This document shows positions 8,459 to 16,130 of a DNA stretch of 37,299 bases, in pieces (within the stretch, counting starts at the first letter, position 1; each line of letters opens with the position of its first letter). Below the pieces are notes generated by a model. The model worked only from the letters and a program-made list of their open reading frames with translations, was not told where the DNA came from and did not search any database. The position numbers were made by a program, and so were the translations under genes. Source of the DNA: Acidimicrobiia bacterium (lineage in GTDB: Bacteria; Actinomycetota; Acidimicrobiia; IMCC26256; JAMXLJ01); NCBI GenBank assembly GCA_035651955.1, contig DASRES010000012.1:1-37299 (forward strand). The letters are read 5' to 3'.

Positions 8459-9185
8459 CGGGCTCGCGGGTGATCGGCGCGCGTGACGCGTCGAGCGCGA
8501 CCGAGCTGTTGTAGCAGTCGAGCGTCATCTGCGGAGGCGACGTGCCGTCGGCGGTGTACCGCGTCACCGAGCAGTTGAGGAGCTCACCCTGCGCGTCGAT
8601 CGCGAGGATGTCGCGCTCGGTCAGGTGCTCCAGCGCATACCGGAACATCAGGATGACGACCTGGTGCGCGACGACGAGCACGCGCTCACCGGTGAGCTCG
8701 CGCGCGATGCTGTCGATCGCGCTGCGGACGCGCAGCGCGACGTCGCACCAGCTCTCGCCCCCAGGCGGCCGGTAGTAGAACTTGCCCACTCGCGCGCGTG
8801 CCTCGGCCTCCTCGGGATACCGCTCGACGATGCCGTGCTTCGTGAGCCGGTCGAGGACGCCGAACTCGCGTTCGCGGAGGCGCTCGTCGAGCACGAGCGG
8901 CAGCTGGAGCCCGCCCGCGTCGAGCGCGAGCCGCGCGGTCCGCGCTGCGCGCTCGTAGGGCGACGAGACGACGGCCGTCGGTGTGCTCTTCCCGAGCGCC
9001 GTGAGCCAGCTCCCGAGCGCGCGTGCCTGCTCCTCGCCGCACGCCGACAACCCGACGTCCATGTCGCGCTCCGCGACGTCGATCCACGTCGTGCCCGCCG
9101 CCTCCGCCGCTTCCGCCGCGACGTTGCCCGCGCTCTCCGCGTGCCGGACGAGCAGGAGCTCGCCCGGCCACCGACTCGACGTCAC
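8436..9185 (-). CDS. Histidine phosphatase (phosphoglycerate-mutase-like) family protein
   Basis: With a GTG start at 9185 the protein has 249 residues. LLLVRHAESAGN is the RHG-type catalytic motif near the N-terminus; SSPYERAARTARLAL, LDERLREREFGVLD and VLVVAHQVVI supply the other histidine-phosphatase landmarks, including the second catalytic His. Family members act on phosphosugars, nucleotides or phosphoproteins; specificity is not visible. A GTG at 9290 would add 35 Arg-rich residues with no homology-like features, so I prefer the shorter form. It is the first gene of a two-gene unit with nnrD. Confidence 0.8.
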   Translation of the reverse strand: MTSSRWPGELLLVRHAESAGNVAAEAAEAAGTTWIDVAERDMDVGLSACGEEQARALGSWLTALGKSTPTAVVSSPYERAARTARLALDAGGLQLPLVLDERLREREFGVLDRLTKHGIVERYPEEAEARARVGKFYYRPPGGESWCDVALRVRSAIDSIARELTGERVLVVAHQVVILMFRYALEHLTERDILAIDAQGELLNCSVTRYTADGTSPPQMTLDCYNSSVALDASRAPITREPDVPVAPR

Positions 9186-9319
9186 CGCGAACGGGGCGCG
9201 CCATCCGCGCGGTCGGTCACCGGCTCGACGTGCTCGGTCGGTTGCATTCCGACTCGGTACCCCCTCGACGACGAACGGAACCGTGCGCACGGGCCCGGCG
9301 CCGAGGAGCCATCGGCTTG

Positions 9320-9350
9320 TATACGTTGTGCCGCCCGCCGGCGCGGGCGG
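9320..9350 (+). promoter_or_regulatory. Candidate -10 box and leader hairpin of the SDR operon
   Basis: TATACG (9320-9325) is the only AT-rich hexamer in the gap and could be a -10 box. It is followed by an exact 8-bp hairpin CCGCCCGC-CGGC-GCGGGCGG (9331-9350) that ends about 9 bp before the GGGGGGA ribosome site of the gene starting at 9371. No convincing -35 box is seen. Whether the hairpin affects translation is unknown. Confidence 0.35.
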
Positions 9351-9370
9351 GCCGAACTCGGGGGGACGCC

Positions 9371-10282
9371 GTGCGTGAGCTCGCAGGAAAGGTCGCGGTC
9401 GTCACCGGGGGCGGCGGCGGGATCGGGAAGGCCCTGGGCGTGCGCTTCGCGCAGGAGGGCATGAAGGTCGTCCTCGCCGACAACGACGGCGACCTGCTCG
9501 ACGCGACGGTCGACGAGCTGCGGGGCCGCGACTTCGACGTCACCGGCGTCGTCACGGACGTCCGGCTGCTGGACTCGGTCGAGGCGCTGCGCGACGCGAC
9601 GCTCGACGCGTACGGCGCCGTCCACGTGCTGTGCAACAACGCGGGCATCGGCTCCGGGTCGCAGAAGCCGTTCTGGGAGCAGCACGTCAACGACTGGCGC
9701 TGGAGCTACGACGTCAACGTGTTCGGCGTCGTGAACGGCATCAACGCGTTCGTACCGGTGATGCTCGAGCAGGACGTCGAGGGTCACGTCGTCAACACGT
9801 CGTCGGGGAACGGCGCGTTCGTCCCGCTGCTCGCGGGCACGATCTACGCGACGACCAAGGCCGCCGTCGTGACGATCACCGAGTGCCTCTGGGGCAGCCT
9901 GCGCGCGATCGACGCGAAGGTGAGCGCGTCGGTGATGCTCCCGTCCACGCGGACGCCCGGTCTGCTGAACACGGGGATCTGGCGCCCGGGGCGCAACCGC
10001 CCACCCGAGTTCGCGCACGACGACGCACCGCCGCAGGAAGGACGCGACGCGCTGTCGGAGGTCGAGACCGCAATGCGCGCGGCAGGGCGCGAGCTTACGT
10101 TCGCGCCGCTCGAGGAGATCGCGGACATGACGGTCGACGGCATCCGCAACGACGAGTTCTGGATCTACGCGGGCGGCGACCCCGAGAGCGCGCGTGTCCG
10201 CGCGGACTCGATCGTGAACAAGACGCCGCCCGTCTACATGCTGCAGGGCGCGCAATTCACCCCACAGGAGCGATCCCGGTGA
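9371..10282 (+). CDS. Short-chain dehydrogenase/reductase
   Basis: The 303-residue classical-type SDR begins at GTG 9371 after a GGGGGGA ribosome site. It shows the cofactor motif TGGGGGIG (residues 12-19), LCNNAGIG, the catalytic serine region NTSSGNG and YATTK (Y159, K163). It is somewhat longer than the 250-residue norm, the extra length lying after the active site. The acidic residue at the end of strand 2 (VLADND) favours NAD(H). It starts a five-gene operon (SDR, VOC, EthD, PEBP, acyl-CoA synthetase), which suggests catabolism of a carboxylic or hydroxylated substrate. Its TGA overlaps the next GTG (GTGA). Confidence 0.9.
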   Translation: MRELAGKVAVVTGGGGGIGKALGVRFAQEGMKVVLADNDGDLLDATVDELRGRDFDVTGVVTDVRLLDSVEALRDATLDAYGAVHVLCNNAGIGSGSQKPFWEQHVNDWRWSYDVNVFGVVNGINAFVPVMLEQDVEGHVVNTSSGNGAFVPLLAGTIYATTKAAVVTITECLWGSLRAIDAKVSASVMLPSTRTPGLLNTGIWRPGRNRPPEFAHDDAPPQEGRDALSEVETAMRAAGRELTFAPLEEIADMTVDGIRNDEFWIYAGGDPESARVRADSIVNKTPPVYMLQGAQFTPQERSR

Positions 10283-10698
10283 CGCAGATCCTCGGTCAGT
10301 TCTGCATCCACGTGCGCGACCTCGAGCGCGCGATCGGCTTCTGGGAAGGTGTCGTCGGCATCCCGGTCCAGAGCCGGACCGACATCCCCGACGTCAAGGA
10401 AGCGGTCCTGCAGGCACCGCAGGGCGGATCGCGTCTGCAGCTCGCCCAGCGGCTCGATCGCGACGAGCCCGTCGACATGGGCACCGCGATGTGGAAGCTG
10501 TACGTGAACACGAGCGACTGCCAGGCGCTCTACGACAGGGCGATCGCGGCGGGCTGCGAGTCGGTCACGCCGCCGATGCGCACCGAACGCTGGCCCGTCA
10601 CCATCGCGTTCGTGAAGGACTTCGACGGGTACCTCGTCGAGCTCGTGGAGTACCACGAGGGCACGCCGCCCGGCGTCCCCGACCCGAAGCATCCGTGA
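10279..10698 (+). CDS. VOC-superfamily (glyoxalase/extradiol dioxygenase fold) protein
   Basis: This 139-residue protein starts with ILGQFCIHVRDLERAIGFWEGVVGIPV, the usual first VOC strand-helix unit, and ends FVKDFDGYLVELVEYHEG, the usual metal-ligand-bearing C-terminal strand (Glu in LVELVEYH). A first metal-ligand histidine is plausible in CIHVRD. Members may be isomerases, lyases, dioxygenases or epimerases; none can be chosen here. The GTG overlaps the SDR stop, so the pair is translationally coupled. Confidence 0.85.
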   Translation: MTQILGQFCIHVRDLERAIGFWEGVVGIPVQSRTDIPDVKEAVLQAPQGGSRLQLAQRLDRDEPVDMGTAMWKLYVNTSDCQALYDRAIAAGCESVTPPMRTERWPVTIAFVKDFDGYLVELVEYHEGTPPGVPDPKHP

Positions 10699-10711
10699 CA
10701 GGAGGCGAGAC

Positions 10712-11002
10712 GTGATCAGGTTCTCGGTGCTGTACCCCGCGACGGAAGGCGCCCGCTTCGACCACGACTACTACCGCGACAAGCACGTCCCGCTCGCGGC
10801 GAAGGCATGGAATCCCGTACGGGTGGAGATCGACAAGGGCGTGAACGGCCCGTACGTCGCCGCGGTCCACTTCGTGTTCGAGTCGAACGACGCCGTGCAG
10901 GCCGCGTTGGGGTCGGACCAGACTGCGGCGATCATGGCCGACGTCGCGAACTACACCGACGTCTCGCCCGTGGTGCAGACGAGCGAGATCGTGGAGAGCT
11001 GA
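10712..11002 (+). CDS. EthD-family protein
   Basis: The 96-residue protein (GTG start, ribosome site GGAGGCGAG) has the EthD signature near its N-terminus: MIRFSVLYPATEGARFDHDYYRDKHVPLA, where DYYRDKH is the conserved Y-x-x-x-H element. The fold is a dimeric ferredoxin-like alpha/beta barrel. EthD proteins accompany oxidative degradation operons, but their chemistry is unproven. It lies 13 bp after the VOC gene. Confidence 0.85.
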   Translation: MIRFSVLYPATEGARFDHDYYRDKHVPLAAKAWNPVRVEIDKGVNGPYVAAVHFVFESNDAVQAALGSDQTAAIMADVANYTDVSPVVQTSEIVES

Positions 11003-11024
11003 TCCGGACGAGGGAGCTGAGGCG

Positions 11025-11510
11025 ATGGCGGACACGCTGAAGGTCACGAGCACGCTGTTCGACGACGGCGCGACGATCCCGAAGTCGGCCGCGCACACGT
11101 ACGCGGGCGGGGACAACGTCAGCCCCGATCTGTCGTGGACGGGGGTGCCCGACGGGACGCAGAGCCTCGCGGTCACGTGCTACGACCCCGACGCGCCGAC
11201 GACCGTCGGCTTCGTGCACTGGATCCTGTTCAACCTCCCGCCGGACACGACGTCGCTGCCCGCGGGCGCGGGCGCGCAGGGCAGGAGCCCGTCCGGCAGC
11301 GTGCTCGGGTTCACCGACTGGGGCGAGAGCCAGTACGGCGGGATGGCGCCGCCGCCGGGCGACGAGCCCCACCACTACCTGTTCACCGTGTACGCGCTCG
11401 ACGTGCCGAAGCTCGACGCCGGCGCGACGTGCACCTACGCGTTCTTCCGGTTCTCCATCCGGGAGCACGTCCTCGCGACGGGTACGCTCACCGGCCGCTT
11501 CGGTCTCTGA
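11025..11510 (+). CDS. YbhB/YbcL-type phosphatidylethanolamine-binding-like protein
   Basis: The 161-residue protein matches bacterial PEBP/Raf-kinase-inhibitor-like proteins: NVSPDLSWTGVPDGTQSLAVTCYDPDAPT (anion-binding DPDAP motif), FVHWILFNLPPDTTSLPAG and HHYLFTVYALDVPKLD. There is no signal peptide, so it is probably cytoplasmic. The function of bacterial members is not established. Ribosome site GGGAGCTGAGG precedes ATG 11025. It sits inside the SDR-to-synthetase operon, an unusual setting. Confidence 0.9.
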   Translation: MADTLKVTSTLFDDGATIPKSAAHTYAGGDNVSPDLSWTGVPDGTQSLAVTCYDPDAPTTVGFVHWILFNLPPDTTSLPAGAGAQGRSPSGSVLGFTDWGESQYGGMAPPPGDEPHHYLFTVYALDVPKLDAGATCTYAFFRFSIREHVLATGTLTGRFGL

Positions 11511-11541
11511 CGCGGGCGCGCCGACCAGGAGCCTTTCGACG

Positions 11542-13272
11542 TTGCGACTCACCTGGCCGGACCGCACGCTCCCCGACGAGATCCACGCGGCGCTCGCGGG
11601 GCCGGGCGCGCCGTTCGAGCTCGTCACCGAGAACGTGCTCGGTGTCGACCTGCAGGTGTTCGCGAAGCGCGCGCGGCATCTGCGCGAGCTCCTCACGACG
11701 GCCGCCGAACGCTTCGGTGACCGGCCCTATGTCGTGTTCCCGGACCGCACGCTGACGTACGCGGAGATGGTCGAGCACGCGGCCGTCGTCGCCCGCTCGT
11801 TGCAGGAGACGTACGGCGTCACGAAGGGCGATCGTGTCGCGATCGCGGCCGCGAACTGCGTCGAGTACGCGGTCACGTTCTGGGCGACGACCGCGCTCGG
11901 AGCGATCACCGTCGCGATGAACGGCTGGTGGACCGGCCCCGAGATGACCTACGCGCTCGGCCTCACCGAGCCGCGCGTGCTGCTCGGCGACCGCCGCCGC
12001 ATCGAGCGGCTCGCCGGCGAGTCCGTCCCCGACGACCTGCCCGTCGTCGTGTTCGAGGACGACTTCGCGTCGCTCGAACGCGCCCGTCCGGACGACTCGG
12101 ACGACGTCGCGCTCCCCGACGTCGCCATCGACGAGGACGACCCGTACCTCATCCTGTTCACGAGTGGGACGACGGGACGGCCGAAGGGCGCGCTGCTGTC
12201 GCACCGCAGCAACGTCCACTTCGTGTCGATGGCGATCCTGCGCGCCGCCGAGGGGATCGCGCGGCACGCGCGCGCGACCGGTCGCGCTCCCTCGCGGCCG
12301 CCGTCGCTCCCCGTCACGATCTCCGCGTCGCCGTTCTTCCACGTCTCCGGTCTCAACTGCCAGCTCGTCATGGCGTGCGCGACCGGGATGACGATCGTGT
12401 ACCCGCCGCCGGGCCGGTGGCGCGAGGACGTCCACCTCGAGCTGACCGAGAAGCACCGCGCGACGGCATGGTCGCTCGTGCCGACCCAGTTGTGGCGGCT
12501 CCTGCAGTGGCCCGACCTCGACCGCTACGACCTGTCCTCGCTGAAGAGCGTCGGCGGCGGGAGCGCGGTGTGGCCGCCGGAGCTGCTGCGCAAGCTGGAG
12601 GAGAAGCTGCCGAACGTGCGGCCCGGCCTCGGTACCGGTTGGGGCATGACGGAGTCGAACGGCGGCGGCACGTCGCTGCGTTCGGACTCGACGTACGACC
12701 ACCCCGACAGCATCGGGAACGTCGCACCGTCGGTGGAGCTCGAGATCCGCGACCCGGAGACGGGTGCCGCGCTCGGCGAGGGCGAGGTCGGTGAGATCTG
12801 CATCCGCACCGCCGCGCTCTTCCTGCGCTACTGGAACGATCCCGACGCGACGCGCGCCGCCCTCGACGACGAGCGGTGGTACCGCACGGGCGACTTCGGA
12901 CACGTCGTCGACGAGTTCGTGTACCTCGAGGGGCGCCGCCAGGACCTCATCATCCGGGGCGGCGAGAACGTCTATCCCGCGGAGATCGAGAGCCGGATCA
13001 TCGAGCACCCGGACGTCGACGAGGTCGCGGTCGTCGGCGTCGACCACCCGACGCTCGGGCAGGAGGTCAAGGCGTACGTCGTGGCCCGTCCGGGCAGCTT
13101 GCTCTCGGCCGACGAGGTCCGCGCGTTCGCGGCGACGTCACTCGCCGCCTACAAGGTGCCCGCGCACGTCGAGCTGGTCGGATCGCTCCCCCACAACGCG
13201 ACGGGCAAGGTCCTCAAGCACCTGCTCGGCAAGGAGACCCCGCTGCAGTCGACCGGCTTCATCGAGGAGTGA
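11542..13272 (+). CDS. Acyl-CoA synthetase / AMP-dependent ligase (FadD-like)
   Basis: The 576-residue ANL-superfamily ligase has the P-loop LFTSGTTGRPKGALL (about residue 204), the adenine-binding region GWGMTES, the hinge YRTGDFGHVVDEFVYLEGR, then RGGENVYPAEIE, and the C-terminal catalytic lysine in NATGKVLK (K556). It activates a carboxylate to acyl-AMP and then acyl-CoA. The substrate is not determinable, but the neighbouring SDR, VOC and EthD genes and the convergent enoyl-CoA hydratase operon suggest a fatty, steroid-like or aromatic acid. It starts at TTG 11542, 31 bp after the PEBP gene. Its 3' end overlaps the convergent oxidoreductase gene by 14 bp. Confidence 0.9.
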   Translation: MRLTWPDRTLPDEIHAALAGPGAPFELVTENVLGVDLQVFAKRARHLRELLTTAAERFGDRPYVVFPDRTLTYAEMVEHAAVVARSLQETYGVTKGDRVAIAAANCVEYAVTFWATTALGAITVAMNGWWTGPEMTYALGLTEPRVLLGDRRRIERLAGESVPDDLPVVVFEDDFASLERARPDDSDDVALPDVAIDEDDPYLILFTSGTTGRPKGALLSHRSNVHFVSMAILRAAEGIARHARATGRAPSRPPSLPVTISASPFFHVSGLNCQLVMACATGMTIVYPPPGRWREDVHLELTEKHRATAWSLVPTQLWRLLQWPDLDRYDLSSLKSVGGGSAVWPPELLRKLEEKLPNVRPGLGTGWGMTESNGGGTSLRSDSTYDHPDSIGNVAPSVELEIRDPETGAALGEGEVGEICIRTAALFLRYWNDPDATRAALDDERWYRTGDFGHVVDEFVYLEGRRQDLIIRGGENVYPAEIESRIIEHPDVDEVAVVGVDHPTLGQEVKAYVVARPGSLLSADEVRAFAATSLAAYKVPAHVELVGSLPHNATGKVLKHLLGKETPLQSTGFIEE

Positions 13273-14251
13273 CGGGAGGGCGGACGTCGATGACGACCTT
13301 GCCGATCGCGCGGCGGTCCGCGACGTAGCGCAGCGCGGCGGGCGTGTCGTCGAGCGTGAAGCGTGCGCCGATGTGGGGCTTCAGGTCGCCCGCGGCGAGG
13401 AGGTCCATGAGCTCCCGCTCGTCGCGCTGCGCGCGCTCGGGGTCGTGCGTCATGAAGCTGCGCGCGTCGTAGCCGAGGATCGTGACGCCCTTCAGCAACA
13501 CGAGGTTGAGCGGGATGCGGGGGATCTCGCCGGACGCGTAGCCCACGGTCACGAACCGGCCGCCCCACCGGAGCGCGCGCAACGCCGGCTCGGCGACGTC
13601 GCCGCCGACGGGGTCGAGGACGACGTCGGCGCCCTCGGGGAGCACCTCGCGCAGCTGCGCGCGCAGCTCGCCGGCGCGTGGCTGCACGGTGCGGGTCGCG
13701 CCGCACGCCTTCGCGGCGTCGAGCTTCTCGTCGCTCGACGCGATCGCGGTCACCGACGCGCCGAGCACCGTCGCGACCTGCACCGCGGCGAGCCCCACAC
13801 CGCCACCCGCGCCGAGGACGATCACCTCGTCGCCCGACTGCACGCTCGCGACCGAACGGAGCGCGTGGTACGCGGTGCGGTGCGCGACGCCGAACGCGGC
13901 CGCGGACGCGTCGTCGACGCCGTCCGGCGTGCGCGACAGCCCGGCCGCGTGCACGACGGCCTTCTCCGCGAACGCGCCGACCATCGTGGCGCCGAAGACG
14001 CGGTCGCCCACGCGGAGCTCGCGCACGTTCGTGCCGACCTCGTCGACGCGGCCCGCGAGCTCGCTGCCCACGACGAACGGGACCGGGACGTGCACCTGGT
14101 ACTCGTTCGCGACCAGGAGGACGTCGGGGAAGTTGACCGCGGCCGCGGCGACCGAGACGCGCACCTCGTCGGGCCCGGGCACCGGGTCGGGTATGTCCTC
14201 CACGGTGACGGCCTCGGGTGCGCCGTGGGAACGGCACATCGCGGCGCGCAT
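13259..14251 (-). CDS. NADPH:quinone oxidoreductase-like zinc-independent MDR protein
   Basis: The 330-residue medium-chain dehydrogenase/reductase lacks the cysteine ligands of zinc alcohol dehydrogenases. It carries VAAAAVNFPDVLLVANEYQ, PFVVGSELAGRVDEVG, the nucleotide loop VLGAGGGVGLAAVQVA and VLDPVGGDVAEPALRAL, all typical of the quinone oxidoreductase/enoyl reductase branch. It likely reduces an enone or quinone with NADPH. I start at ATG 14251, one base after the enoyl-CoA hydratase stop; it is the last gene of a three-gene operon. A longer frame would only add residues antisense to other genes. Confidence 0.88.
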   Translation of the reverse strand: MRAAMCRSHGAPEAVTVEDIPDPVPGPDEVRVSVAAAAVNFPDVLLVANEYQVHVPVPFVVGSELAGRVDEVGTNVRELRVGDRVFGATMVGAFAEKAVVHAAGLSRTPDGVDDASAAAFGVAHRTAYHALRSVASVQSGDEVIVLGAGGGVGLAAVQVATVLGASVTAIASSDEKLDAAKACGATRTVQPRAGELRAQLREVLPEGADVVLDPVGGDVAEPALRALRWGGRFVTVGYASGEIPRIPLNLVLLKGVTILGYDARSFMTHDPERAQRDERELMDLLAAGDLKPHIGARFTLDDTPAALRYVADRRAIGKVVIDVRPPVTPR

Positions 14252-14252
14252 G

Positions 14253-15017
14253 TCAGGAGCCGCGCCAGACGGGGTCGCGCTTCTCGAGGAAGGCGGTGGC
14301 ACCTTCCTTGGCGTCGTCGCTCGAGAAGATGCGCGGCTGCCACTCGCCGAGGCGCGCCCACGCGCGGGCGGCGTCGGTCGGCGCGGTGCGCACGAGCTCC
14401 TTCGTCGCCTGGACCGCGAGCGGCCCGTTCGCCGCGATCCGCGCCGCGAGCGCGAGCGCGGCGTCGAGCACCGCGTCGGGCGCGACCACCTGGTTGACGA
14501 GACCGAGCGCGTAGGCGCGCTCGGCGTCGATCGGGTCGCCCGTCAGGGCGAGCTCGAGCGCGACCGCGAGCGGGATCCGCGTGCTGACGAAGGTGCCGCC
14601 GCCCGATGCGATCAGGCCGCGCTTCACCTCGGGGAGGGCGAAGCGCGCCGCTGACGACGCGACGACGACGTCGCACCCGAGCAACAGCTCGAAACCGCCC
14701 GCGACGGCCGTCGCGTTGGCGGCGCCGACGACGGGCACCGTGATGTCGCCGCGCAGGAAGCGCATGAGCCGCGCGCCACCGTCGCCGAGCTTCTCGCCCG
14801 ACGCGAACGACGCGAGGTCCATGCCGGCGCAGAACGCGCGGTCACCCGTCCCGGTGAGGACGACGGCGCGCGTCTGCGGGTCCGCCTCCGCGGCGACGAG
14901 CGCGCGCCCCAACGCGTCGATCAGCTCGGGCGTGAGCGCGTTGCGCGCGTCGGGACGGTTCAGGCGCAGCACGAGCGTCGTGTCGCGCCGCTCCTCGACG
15001 AGCACCGGCTCGGTCAT
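14253..15017 (-). CDS. Enoyl-CoA hydratase/isomerase (crotonase family)
   Basis: The 254-residue crotonase shows LNRPDARNALTPELIDAL, the oxyanion-hole segments AFCAGMDLASF and NATAVAGGFELLLGCDVVVAS, and FALPEVKRGLIASGGGT, where the Glu of LPEVKRGL is the usual catalytic acid; the partner Glu seems replaced (AGGFELL has Glu one turn away). It hydrates or isomerises an enoyl-CoA. Its ATG overlaps the TGA of the phosphotransferase gene (ATGA), and the oxidoreductase gene follows after one base, so the three are one operon. Confidence 0.9.
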   Translation of the reverse strand: MTEPVLVEERRDTTLVLRLNRPDARNALTPELIDALGRALVAAEADPQTRAVVLTGTGDRAFCAGMDLASFASGEKLGDGGARLMRFLRGDITVPVVGAANATAVAGGFELLLGCDVVVASSAARFALPEVKRGLIASGGGTFVSTRIPLAVALELALTGDPIDAERAYALGLVNQVVAPDAVLDAALALAARIAANGPLAVQATKELVRTAPTDAARAWARLGEWQPRIFSSDDAKEGATAFLEKRDPVWRGS

Positions 15018-16048
15018 GAGCGCCCGTACGTCGTGGTCTCCGCGAGCTCCGCCGCGCCCTTCATGAGGTCGAGGACGATCGGCCCGAAGGCCTGCAGCTT
15101 GTCGTCGTCGGGTGTCGCGCGCTGGTAGCCCTGCTCGAGCACGACCGCGAGCTTCCACTTGGCGAGGATCACGTAGTAGTCGATGTCGTCGACCTGCCGG
15201 CCCGACACCTCGGCGTACCGTTGGAGGAGCGCGGACCGCGGCGGCATCCCCTTCATGTCGACGTAGCTCCCGAACGACCGCTCGTCGCTCGTGTCCTCGG
15301 GCCAGCCCTGCACGACCCACGCGAGGTCGAGCTTCGGGTCGCCGACGGTGCCCATCTCCCAGTCGACGATGGCGGCGAGCCTCGCGGGCGCACCGTGGGC
15401 GAACATGACGTTCGCGAACTGGTAGTCGCCGTGCATGAGACCGGGGACGTAGTCGATGGGCCGGTGCGCGCGCAGCCATGCGGCCGCGACGTCGAAGCCG
15501 GGGAGCTCGCGGCCCTTGATGCGCTCCAGGAAGGCGGTCCACCGGTCGACCTGGCGCTCGTGGAACCCGTCGGGACGGCCCAGGTCCTGCAGCCCCTTCG
15601 CCCGCCAGTCGACCTGCGAGAGCAGCGCGATCCCGTCGACGAGCGCGAACGCCAGACCTTGCCGAGCCTGCAGGTCGGTGTCGAACGGCGCGGGCCAGCC
15701 GTCGACCTCCATCGGCGACCAGCCGTCGACGAAGCCCATCAGATAGAAGGGACGGCCGAGCACGGAACCGTCCGTGCACACGCCGACGGCCTTCGTGTGG
15801 GGCACGTCGGTGCCGTCGAGCGCCTCGATGATCCGCCACTCGCGCGCGATGCCGTCGTCACGTTGCGCGGGCGCGGTCGGCGGCGGGATGCGCAGCGCGC
15901 AGTGCAGGTCGCCCCGACGGATCTCGTAGATCTCGTTCTGGCTGCCGCCCGAGAGGTAGCGCGTCGTGATCGGCTCGCCCGTGCCGGGAAGGCCCGTCTC
16001 GTCCAACCACGCGCCCAGGCGCTCGACGTCGATGCCGTGCTCGGTCAC
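15014..16048 (-). CDS. APH-like phosphotransferase (acyl-CoA-metabolism-associated)
   Basis: The 344-residue kinase-fold protein contains LSGGSQNEIYEIRRGDLHCALRIP (nucleotide loop and lysine/arginine strand), GLMHGDYQFANVMF (catalytic HGD..N) and AAIVDWEMGTVGDPKLDLAWV (DxE metal motif). It belongs to the APH group often found beside acyl-CoA dehydrogenases and hydratases (as in ACAD10/11), where it may phosphorylate hydroxyacyl substrates. I choose GTG 16048, with GGGGG five bases upstream; GTG 16060 is possible. It heads the operon and is preceded by a tandem operator and a candidate promoter. Confidence 0.87.
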   Translation of the reverse strand: MTEHGIDVERLGAWLDETGLPGTGEPITTRYLSGGSQNEIYEIRRGDLHCALRIPPPTAPAQRDDGIAREWRIIEALDGTDVPHTKAVGVCTDGSVLGRPFYLMGFVDGWSPMEVDGWPAPFDTDLQARQGLAFALVDGIALLSQVDWRAKGLQDLGRPDGFHERQVDRWTAFLERIKGRELPGFDVAAAWLRAHRPIDYVPGLMHGDYQFANVMFAHGAPARLAAIVDWEMGTVGDPKLDLAWVVQGWPEDTSDERSFGSYVDMKGMPPRSALLQRYAEVSGRQVDDIDYYVILAKWKLAVVLEQGYQRATPDDDKLQAFGPIVLDLMKGAAELAETTTYGRS

Positions 16049-16088
16049 GGGCTCCCCCACCTTCCCCTCGCGGCGCCACGAAGGGCGG

Positions 16089-16125
16089 TCAGAATATGAT
16101 TCTGGCGGCGTCGAACACAATTCTG
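16089..16125 (-). promoter_or_regulatory. Promoter with tandem operator of the phosphotransferase/hydratase operon
   Basis: A palindrome CAGAAT-ATG-ATTCTG (16089-16103) is followed 21 bp later by a related copy: GAATATGATTCTGG (16091-16104) against GAACACAATTCTGG (16112-16125), identical at 10 of 14 bases. Twenty-one bp is two helical turns, so two dimers would bind on the same DNA face. On the minus strand, a possible -35 TTGTGT (16119-16114) and -10 TATTCT (16095-16090), 18 bp apart, lie inside the repeats, which would fit repression. It resembles AGAAC/GTTCT sites of actinobacterial lipid regulators, but the spacing differs, so I name no regulator. Confidence 0.55.
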
Positions 16126-16130
16126 GCTCG

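Noticed and set aside
9182-9247. Short reading frame MQPTEHVEPVTDRADG ahead of the histidine phosphatase
   Set aside because: It has an SD-like GAGGGGG box and ends at the phosphatase GTG, so a leader peptide was considered, but length and composition give no support and it is part of a longer antisense frame.
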